Assembly: GCA_947452455.1 (NCBI GenBank)
Contig: CANGBX010000009.1
Location: 62,001-126,000 of the forward strand
Direction: 5' to 3'
Origin: Beijerinckiaceae bacterium
Lineage (GTDB): Bacteria > Pseudomonadota > Alphaproteobacteria > Rhizobiales > Beijerinckiaceae
DNA length: 64,000 nucleotides
Below, piece by piece: positions 55,527 through 62,166 of this stretch (position 1 is the first letter of the stretch; each line of letters begins with the position of its first letter). The position numbers and the translations under genes are program-made. The notes under the pieces were generated by a model. That model had not been told where the DNA came from. It was given only the letters and a program-made list of their open reading frames with translations, and made no database searches.

Positions 55527-56678
55527 ATGGATTTCTCGCTGCCAGAAGAACTTCGTCTGCTCAAAGACAATCTGCGCCGCTACGTCGACAAGGAAATGAT
55601 CCCCTATGAGCGTGAGACGCTTGTTGGCGAGGAGCTCAAACCCGAATGGCGTGAGAAATTCCAAAAAGGCGCGAAAGACCTCGGCATCTGGCAAATGGAA
55701 GTGCCGGAAGAATTCGGTGGTCCGGGCCTTGGCATTATGCCGCGTGTGATTGTGTGGGAAGAATTGGCCCGCAGCATCGCTTTGCCAACCCGCGGCGAAA
55801 GCATGATTGGCCCGTCTGTGCGCGCCATTCTCTTCGCGCTCGAAGGCGAATTGCGCGAAAAATATTTGATGCCGGTTCTGCGCGGAGAAAAGCGCGCCTG
55901 CTTTGCCCAGACCGAGCCAGATGCTGGCTCTGATCCGGGTTCCATGCGCACGGTGGCAGTGCGCGATGGCGATGAATATGTGATCAATGGCGTGAAGCGT
56001 TACATCAGCCACGCTGACAAGGCCGACTTTGCGCAAGTCATGGCCGCGACAGATCGCTCGAAAGGCTCACGCGGGGGCATTTCCTGCTTCCTCGTCGACA
56101 TGAACCTGCCGGGCGTGCGCATCTCGACCAAATATCAAACCATGATGGGCGACTCGCCTTGCGAAATCGTTTTCGACAATGTGCGCGTGCCAGCCAAAAA
56201 CCGCGTCGGTGAAGAAGGCGAAGGTTTCAAATTCGGTCAGAAATGGCTGGGTGTCGGCCGCATCAAACATGGAGCACGCGCACTTGGCGTGGCGGAACGC
56301 TGCCTTGATATGGCGATTGATTATTCCAAGCAGCGCGTCACATTCGGCAAGCCGCTGTCAGAGCGCCAAGCCATTCAATTCATGCTCGTCGACAGCTATG
56401 TCGAGCTGAAGCAAGCGCGCCTCTTGGTTTATGAAGCAGCCTGCAAAATGGATGCAGGCGAAGACACGCGTGTGGACGCCTATATCTGTAAATCAAATGC
56501 CGATGAAATGGCTTTCCGTGTCGTTGATCGTTGCATGCAGATTTTTGGCGGCATGGGCTTGACCACCGATCTGCCGATTGAGAAGTTCTGGCGCCAACAG
56601 CGCTCGTTCCGCATCACGGAAGGCGCGACCGAAGTGATGAAAATGGTCATTGCGCGGCATCTGCTGAAAAAGTCCTGA
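55527..56678 (+). CDS. Acyl-CoA dehydrogenase
   Basis: This FAD enzyme introduces a double bond alpha-beta in an acyl-CoA. It is 383 residues. Typical signatures are CFAQTEPDAGSDPGSM, IKHGARALGVAERCLD, and QIFGGMGLTTDLPIEKFWRQ followed by RITEGATEVMKM with the catalytic-base glutamate region. ATG 55527 follows GGGAGG. Its stop overlaps the start of the next gene (TGATG), indicating coupling. Substrate is unknown; the context suggests catabolism of an acid made upstream in the pathway. Confidence 0.93.
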   Translation: MDFSLPEELRLLKDNLRRYVDKEMIPYERETLVGEELKPEWREKFQKGAKDLGIWQMEVPEEFGGPGLGIMPRVIVWEELARSIALPTRGESMIGPSVRAILFALEGELREKYLMPVLRGEKRACFAQTEPDAGSDPGSMRTVAVRDGDEYVINGVKRYISHADKADFAQVMAATDRSKGSRGGISCFLVDMNLPGVRISTKYQTMMGDSPCEIVFDNVRVPAKNRVGEEGEGFKFGQKWLGVGRIKHGARALGVAERCLDMAIDYSKQRVTFGKPLSERQAIQFMLVDSYVELKQARLLVYEAACKMDAGEDTRVDAYICKSNADEMAFRVVDRCMQIFGGMGLTTDLPIEKFWRQQRSFRITEGATEVMKMVIARHLLKKS

Positions 56679-57364
56679 TGTTTTCAACTGACTGGACCCG
56701 CATCGCCGGCCGCGATCTCTTCACGCTGTCACTCATCGGCGCAGCCGAAGGCAGCGTGGAAGCAGAAACAGCGCAATTGATCGATGAGGCGCTCGAGATC
56801 ATCCGCGAGGAAGGTCTCGACAAACGCCACATCGTGCGCTCGCGTCTTTTCACCGATAGCCGCGCCAATCGCCAATTGGCGAGTGATGTGCGCCGCGCGA
56901 CATTGGTGGGGACATTGCGCGGATCAAGCTCGAGCTTTTTCGATGCGCGACGCCTGCCCGAAGACGGGCGCGTGCGTCTTGATCTTTCCGTGCTTGTGCC
57001 GCGCGATCCGCGCGCGGTGAAAAGCGTGGTGGATTATGACCCTGTGATTGCCCCGCCCCGTTATGTGGCGCTCGACGGGCTTGTCTTTCTGTCGGGCATT
57101 ACCGACATGACGGAGGGCCTCAGCGCACAAGTTCCAGCCATTCGAGCGGCTATTGATCTGTCACTCAAAATGGCTGGCAGTCATATGTCTCGCGCCCAGA
57201 TCATGTCGGTCTTCGTGGACCGTGAGGAGGACCCTCGCGAGGCGCTGGCCCTGCTCGACACCCACTTTGCCGATTGCCCGGTGACGCCCGTCCTGACGCA
57301 AGTGGGCGGCTATTCAGCCAACGAAAAGCGCATCGAAATCGAAATCTCCGCCAGCCTCGGCTGA
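56678..57364 (+). CDS. Rid-like (YjgF/RidA-related) protein, possibly tandem
   Basis: This 228-residue protein is about twice the length of RidA. The C-terminal half (residues 120-228) looks RidA-like, with PPRYVALDGLVFLSGITDMTEG and then FADCPVTPVLTQVGGYSANEKRIEIEISA. The N-terminal half has a weaker similar pattern. RidA proteins deaminate reactive enamines and imines. Translation is coupled to the acyl-CoA dehydrogenase. The assignment is tentative. Confidence 0.7.
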   Translation: MFSTDWTRIAGRDLFTLSLIGAAEGSVEAETAQLIDEALEIIREEGLDKRHIVRSRLFTDSRANRQLASDVRRATLVGTLRGSSSSFFDARRLPEDGRVRLDLSVLVPRDPRAVKSVVDYDPVIAPPRYVALDGLVFLSGITDMTEGLSAQVPAIRAAIDLSLKMAGSHMSRAQIMSVFVDREEDPREALALLDTHFADCPVTPVLTQVGGYSANEKRIEIEISASLG

Positions 57365-57465
57365 GCGGCCCCGCGCGGCGGCTTGAGCTTTGGCCGCGCT
57401 CGCGGGATAAAGGGATCAAGAACGGGCCCCTTGGGCCCCAAGCCTGACATCAAACAAGAACAGGG

Positions 57466-59799
57466 ATGGACACGATGGGTGAATATGCGCTCGGCCAGCC
57501 GGTGCCTCGCTTTGAAGATCCCCGCCTTATCCGCGGCGGTGGCCGCTATGCCGACGATATCAGCATGCCGGGCCAGACCTTCGGCGTTGTTGTGCGGTCC
57601 AAACATGCCCATGCGAAAATTCTGAACATCGACACCAGCGCGGCAGAGACCATGCCCGGCGTGCTGTGCGTGCTCACCGGCGAAGACTGGAAAAAATCAG
57701 GCTATGCCGATCTGCCCATGCCCAAGGGCCGCAAGCGTCGCGATGGCTCGCCCATGCATACGGGCAAATTCCCCGCGATGACGTCTGACAAAGTGCGTTG
57801 GGTTGGCGACTATGTGGCCTTCGTCGTCGCTGAAACACGTTTGCAAGCGCTGGACGCAGCCGAAGCCGTGGTTGTCGATTATCAACCACTGCCCGCCAAT
57901 ATTGTCACCGGCAATGCACCCAATGATGGCACGCCGCTCGTCTGGGACGATTGCGCCAATAATATTTCTTTCGTCCATCAGGAAGGCAATAAGGAAGAAA
58001 CCGAAGAAGCTTTCAAGAAAGCCGATGTGGTTGTGCGGCACAAGTTTGTCATCAATCGTGTGACAGCTGCCACGATGGAGCCGCGCGCATGCGTTGGCTA
58101 TTATGATTCCGCCGCCGACCGCTACACGATCTACACAACGCTTCAGCGCGCCATTCATTACCGCGGCCAGCTCGCGCGCACATTGCGCGTGCCCGAAAGC
58201 AAAGTGCATGTGATTGCAGGCGACATTGGCGGCTCCTTCGGCATGAAGTCGGGCGTCTACAATGAAGTGGCACTCACGCTCTTTGCATCAAAAGTGATCG
58301 GCCGCCCTGTCAAATGGACCTCGACACGCTCAGAGGGTTTTCTGTCGGACGCGCAGGCGCGCGACAATGTGACGGAAGCCGCACTTGCTTTGACGAAGGA
58401 TGGCAAATTCTTGGGCCTGCAAGTGAAGACCATCGCCAATGTCGGCGCTTATTTGCAGCCGGGCGGTGATGGCGGGGCGACATCCAATCTCGGCACGTTG
58501 GCCGGCGTCTATACAACGCCTGCCATCCATGTCGATGTCACAGCGGTTTTCACCAACACCAATCCGATGCGTCCCTATCGCGGCAATGGCCGCCCCGAAG
58601 CCGCTTATGTGATTGAGCGCATCATCGATCTGGCAGCCAATGAACTGAAGATGGATAAGGCGGAAATCCGCCGCAAGAATATCATCCCCGTCGAAGCACT
58701 GCCCTATCAGACGCCTCTCAAATTTCTCTATGACTCGGGCGAATTTGAAAAGGGCATGGATATGGTGCTCGACATGGCCGATTGGAAAGGCTTTGAAGCG
58801 CGCCGGCAGGAAGCCAAAAAGCGCGGCAAGCTGCGCGGCATCGGCCTGTCCAATTCCATTGAAAAGGCCGCCTCACCCGGTTTCGAAGGCGCAGAAATCC
58901 GCTTTGACCGGTCCGGCACTGTGACCATTCTTTCGGGCGCGGTGACGCAAGGGCAAGGCCATGAGACCGTGTTCAAACAGCTCGTCTGCGATCGCCTCGG
59001 CGTGAAGCCCAATGACGTGCATTATGTGCAGGGCGATACCGATGCTGTCTTCTTTGGTGAAGGCACGGGTGGCTCTCGCACCGCAACAGTGGGCGGCTCG
59101 GCGCTTTATCTGGCGGCAGAAAAAATCGTCGATAAAGCCACGAAGATCGCCAAGAAAATGCTCGGCGACGAAGATGTCGATTTCAAAGACGGTATTTTTA
59201 CAGGCCGCAAAACAAACCAAAGCCTGACGATCAGCGAAGTCGCCAGAGGCTCGACCAATCCCAAAAATCTGCCCGAAGGCATGGAAGTCGGCCTCATCGC
59301 CAATGCGGTCTATGCCAATGATCTGATGAACTACCCGAGCGGCAGCCATGTCTGCGAATTGGAAATCGACGAAGAGACAGGCGTTGTCGAAATCCTCCGC
59401 TACAACGTGGTGGATGATGTCGGCACAGTGCTCAATCCGTTGCTGCTCAAAGGACAAATCCACGGCGGTATTTCGCAAGGCGTTGGTCAGATGCTGATGG
59501 AAGATCTGACCTATGACGCCGAGAGCGGCGAATTGCTCGCAGGCTCTTTCATGGATTACGCCATGCCGAAGGCCGATCATTTCTGCCCGATTGATGTGGT
59601 AAGCAATCCTGTTCCGACCAAGAGCAATCCGCTTGGTGTGAAGGGGGCGGGCGAGGCCGGCTGCGTGGGCGCCTTGCCGGCGGTCGCCAATGCTCTGGCA
59701 GACGCGCTGAGTGTTTATGGCATCCAAGATGTGCCCATGCCCGCGACACCCGCGCGCATCTGGCACTTGCTGCAAACAGCCAAGACCAAGGTAGCGTAA
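57466..59799 (+). CDS. Xanthine dehydrogenase/CO dehydrogenase-family molybdopterin subunit (orphan)
   Basis: This is the large catalytic subunit of a molybdenum hydroxylase, 777 residues. The start GQPVPRFEDPRLIRGGGRYADD is typical. Mo-cofactor motifs are GGSFGMKSGVYNE, PYRGNGRPEAAYVIERIID, VTQGQGHETVFKQ and GVKGAGEAGCVGALPAVANAL, the last with the active-site Glu730. The active-site loop PYRGNGR is of form II type, not the Cys form of true CO dehydrogenase. The FAD and 2Fe-2S subunits are not adjacent, which is unusual. A terminator follows. Confidence 0.92.
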   Translation: MDTMGEYALGQPVPRFEDPRLIRGGGRYADDISMPGQTFGVVVRSKHAHAKILNIDTSAAETMPGVLCVLTGEDWKKSGYADLPMPKGRKRRDGSPMHTGKFPAMTSDKVRWVGDYVAFVVAETRLQALDAAEAVVVDYQPLPANIVTGNAPNDGTPLVWDDCANNISFVHQEGNKEETEEAFKKADVVVRHKFVINRVTAATMEPRACVGYYDSAADRYTIYTTLQRAIHYRGQLARTLRVPESKVHVIAGDIGGSFGMKSGVYNEVALTLFASKVIGRPVKWTSTRSEGFLSDAQARDNVTEAALALTKDGKFLGLQVKTIANVGAYLQPGGDGGATSNLGTLAGVYTTPAIHVDVTAVFTNTNPMRPYRGNGRPEAAYVIERIIDLAANELKMDKAEIRRKNIIPVEALPYQTPLKFLYDSGEFEKGMDMVLDMADWKGFEARRQEAKKRGKLRGIGLSNSIEKAASPGFEGAEIRFDRSGTVTILSGAVTQGQGHETVFKQLVCDRLGVKPNDVHYVQGDTDAVFFGEGTGGSRTATVGGSALYLAAEKIVDKATKIAKKMLGDEDVDFKDGIFTGRKTNQSLTISEVARGSTNPKNLPEGMEVGLIANAVYANDLMNYPSGSHVCELEIDEETGVVEILRYNVVDDVGTVLNPLLLKGQIHGGISQGVGQMLMEDLTYDAESGELLAGSFMDYAMPKADHFCPIDVVSNPVPTKSNPLGVKGAGEAGCVGALPAVANALADALSVYGIQDVPMPATPARIWHLLQTAKTKVA

Positions 59800-59825
59800 A
59801 AAATAAATACAGCTCCGTTTGCAAG

Positions 59826-59862
59826 AAACCCTCAGCTTCGCTACCGATGCTGAGGGTTTTTT
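59826..59862 (+). terminator. Rho-independent terminator after the Mo-hydroxylase gene
   Basis: AAACCCTCAGC pairs with GCTGAGGGTTTTTT across a 12-base loop, followed by GTTTTTC. It ends the operon that starts at the amidase gene. Confidence 0.85.
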
Positions 59863-59906
59863 GTTTTTCACTTTTCGATTCTCACTTTCTTAAGGTCATT
59901 TTCATC

Positions 59907-60968
59907 ATGGCGAAAATGCAGAAGTCATTCTCTCACAGCGATCTTTCAGAAGAATCACAGGATTGGGTCGCACAGTTCAGACATCATCTAAAAGGCCCAG
60001 CTCAGGTCGAATGTTTCAGTTCAAGAAACACTTCTGTCGGGCGTTATCGCACCATGCGCATGCGTCGCTTTGGTCGCTCACGAAAATCTGCAGATATCCC
60101 CACCCTCATCATCCCGCCCTTGGCCGTACATGACGCAGGCTTTGTGGATCTCTTCGCCGGCAATTCACTGATTGAGACATTGCTCAACGCCGGTCACGAC
60201 GCGATTCATCTGGCTGATTGGCGCAAGCTTTCGCCAGATAGCGCTGAACAATCCATCGATGCCTGCATGTCCGATCTCGCCATTGCGATCGATGATCTGG
60301 GCGGACGGGTCAATCTTGTCGGGCTTTGCCTGGGCGGGCTTTTCGCGCTGCTGCTTGCGGCGCGTTTCCCTGCCAAAGTCGAAAAACTTGTTCTCGCAGG
60401 AACGCCTGTTGATATGGACGCACAATTGTCGCTGCTGACCTATCACGCGGGCAAGCTTCAAACTTTGCCGCGCAATTTGGTTGCTGCAGAAGATTGGCTT
60501 GCGCCACTGGCGATCAATAAAACAACAGAACTCTCCGGCTTGGAGGCGATGCAGCGAGACCTCGGCTCATTCTCCCGCAAAGATCTGGATGCCCTTGCGG
60601 CATTTGGTGCATGGGCACAGCGCAAGGGTGATCTTTCGGCACCCTATTTGCGTGATCTCTTGATGCGCATCATCAAGGGCAATGAAATCGCCAAAGGCGA
60701 GTTCAAGGTTCTGGGGCGGACAATTGATCTGAAAGACATCCGCGCCTCGCTCTTTGTGCTGGCTGGCACGCGCGATGAAATTGCACCACGTCGGCAAGCG
60801 TTGCGCGTGCTGGACCTTGTCGGAACACCCAAGGCCCGCAAACGCTCACTGGCAGTGGAGGCCGGGCACTTGGCTTTGTTTATGGGTCGCAAAACCTTGT
60901 CACGCGAGTGGCGCATGATTGCAGGCTGGCTGCAATCACAAGCGCCACGCGCGCAAAAAGCGGCTTAA
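59907..60968 (+). CDS. PHA-synthase-like alpha/beta hydrolase
   Basis: This 353-residue protein looks like a polyhydroxyalkanoate synthase catalytic core. The lipase-box variant GLCLGG places Cys141 as nucleophile, as in PhaC, with probable Asp290 (GTRDEIAP) and His321 (EAGHLALFMG). TLIIPPLAVHDAGFVDLFAGNSL resembles the PhaC entry segment. It lacks the 200-residue N-terminal part of class I PhaC and matches class III length, but no PhaE partner is beside it. ATG 59907 follows TTAAGG. It could be a true synthase, a depolymerase or a relative. Confidence 0.75.
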   Translation: MAKMQKSFSHSDLSEESQDWVAQFRHHLKGPAQVECFSSRNTSVGRYRTMRMRRFGRSRKSADIPTLIIPPLAVHDAGFVDLFAGNSLIETLLNAGHDAIHLADWRKLSPDSAEQSIDACMSDLAIAIDDLGGRVNLVGLCLGGLFALLLAARFPAKVEKLVLAGTPVDMDAQLSLLTYHAGKLQTLPRNLVAAEDWLAPLAINKTTELSGLEAMQRDLGSFSRKDLDALAAFGAWAQRKGDLSAPYLRDLLMRIIKGNEIAKGEFKVLGRTIDLKDIRASLFVLAGTRDEIAPRRQALRVLDLVGTPKARKRSLAVEAGHLALFMGRKTLSREWRMIAGWLQSQAPRAQKAA

Positions 60969-61699
60969 GCCATCGCCGGAAGCGCTTCGAGCAAATGGCC
61001 GAAGCCCGAACGCTTCTCGTTCACATGCAGACGCTTCTGGAATTCCCAGACGCGTGCCGGCACAGGATGAACCACAGGCACGCCCAGATCGCGCTCGAGC
61101 ATGTCGACAATATGCAAGGTGCGCCAACCCGAGCCCAGCATATAAATGGCATCGGCGCCCTTATGCTTGATGAAGCTCTTCTTGATATGGCTGTAGACCT
61201 GCTCGCCTGAGAGCTCTTGCACTTTGTTGAAAGGCACTTCGACGCCTTCCATGCAGCGCACATCAAAGCCCGCATCTTTGAAATAGGCCCCAAACGTATC
61301 GTTGATCTCGCCCTGAAAATATGAGGCGCCAATGATGCTCTTGGCGCCGAGTGCGCGCAAAGCTGCAATATGGTTTTGGCCCGCGGTAAAGATCGGCGTT
61401 TTATATTTGGCTTCCCATTCGCCCACGAGACGGGTTTCGGCTTCGCGGCCCATAACCATGAAAGGCGGGGCGCCATTGGGATGAATGGCATCGCAATTTT
61501 GCTCGGCGCAAAGTGCGATCTGCTGCTCATAGGCGCCCATCACGGTTTTGAATTCTTCCCGCGTGCCGCGCGTGATGTTGATGAACAGCGGAATGACGCC
61601 AATGCCTTCTGGCAAAAGCCGGATGAATTCTTCCGTAGCGCCGGGGCGCAAGGTTGGATGAATAATGCCGGCAATGCCGCGCCAAGCCGAAAAGGCCAT
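60965..61699 (-). CDS. Maleate isomerase/arylmalonate decarboxylase-family protein
   Basis: This 244-residue protein has the Asp/Glu-racemase-like double domain of maleate cis-trans isomerases and arylmalonate decarboxylases (GIIHPTLRPGATEEFIRLLPEGIGV). The usual catalytic cysteine positions read HPNGAPPF in the first domain and YMLGSGWRTLH in the second, so both cysteines seem absent and the reaction is probably different. ATG 61699 follows GGGAGGAAACC. Its stop shares TTAA with the convergent gene. A small RNA gene lies just upstream on the same strand. Confidence 0.75.
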   Translation of the reverse strand: MAFSAWRGIAGIIHPTLRPGATEEFIRLLPEGIGVIPLFINITRGTREEFKTVMGAYEQQIALCAEQNCDAIHPNGAPPFMVMGREAETRLVGEWEAKYKTPIFTAGQNHIAALRALGAKSIIGASYFQGEINDTFGAYFKDAGFDVRCMEGVEVPFNKVQELSGEQVYSHIKKSFIKHKGADAIYMLGSGWRTLHIVDMLERDLGVPVVHPVPARVWEFQKRLHVNEKRSGFGHLLEALPAMA

Positions 61700-61810
61700 A
61701 GGTTTCCTCCCGATGTTGCTGCACGGTTTTTTGACCCGCGCTTGGAGCGACATTCTGGCTGAAGGGCGGCGGCTTTGGAAGGGCACCAGCATTGGGGGGT
61801 GGAGACCCCA

Positions 61811-61890
61811 AGAAAAAGCCCGCCCCTTTTGCAAGAGGCGGGCAAGTCTGGGAGGAAACGCCTAAAGAGGCGGGCTTGCACCGGAGAGCT
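61811..61890 (-). ncRNA. Probable alphaproteobacterial anti-SD small RNA (alpha-r8, MmgR/suhB type)
   Basis: On the minus strand a small hairpin CGCCU-CUUU-AGGCG (61872-61859) is followed by single-stranded UUUCCUCCC and then a strong terminator: GCCCGCC and GGCGGGC arms (61840-61818) plus UUUUUC. This order matches my recollection of the alpha-r8/MmgR small RNAs, which carry UUUCCUCCCU between a 5' hairpin and a terminator. A second hairpin, TGCACCGG with CCGGTGCA (61909-61878), lies at the 5' side. The exact 5' end is not visible. Confidence 0.6.
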
Positions 61891-61911
61891 TCCAAACTAG
61901 ACCGGTGCACA

Positions 61912-62075
61912 GCTGTCCCTATTGGAGCAAATCCCGCGCCAAACCCCGCCCACTGGGCAAATTCCCCCTCAGGCGGCCATTTCGCCCGGAAAAAAGGCAG
62001 TCTGGCTCAAGCCATAGGCGAGCCGCCCCAAACCGGCCCTGACCAAAGATGCGTGATCGTACGAATGAGGGCTTT
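61912..62075. other. Intergenic stretch upstream of ilvD
   Basis: Between the small RNA region and the candidate ilvD promoter I see no gene. The stretch is GC-rich and should include the promoter of the small RNA, but no convincing -35/-10 pair is evident. Confidence 0.4.
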
Positions 62076-62104
62076 TTGACCTCACCCAGAACACCCATTA
62101 TTGG
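62076..62104 (+). promoter_or_regulatory. Candidate promoter of ilvD
   Basis: TTGACC (62076-62081), 17 bases, then TATTGG (62099-62104). The -35 box is good and the -10 box poor. It would give a leader of about 55 bases. Confidence 0.3.
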
Positions 62105-62166
62105 TTCAGCGCCCGGGGCAGCCATGCCTGCCCTGCGCGGCGTTTCTCGACATTTTCGGTGACCCC

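Noticed and set aside
58873-59871. A 332-codon minus-strand frame opposite the Mo-hydroxylase gene.
   Set aside because: It runs through the terminator at 59826-59862 and through conserved cofactor motifs on the other strand.
52977-61699. A complete nicotinate (nic) degradation cluster, suggested by MFS, amidase, Mo-hydroxylase and maleate-isomerase-like genes.
   Set aside because: No 6-hydroxynicotinate monooxygenase, ring-opening dioxygenase or deformylase is present, and the maleate-isomerase-like protein lacks the catalytic cysteines.
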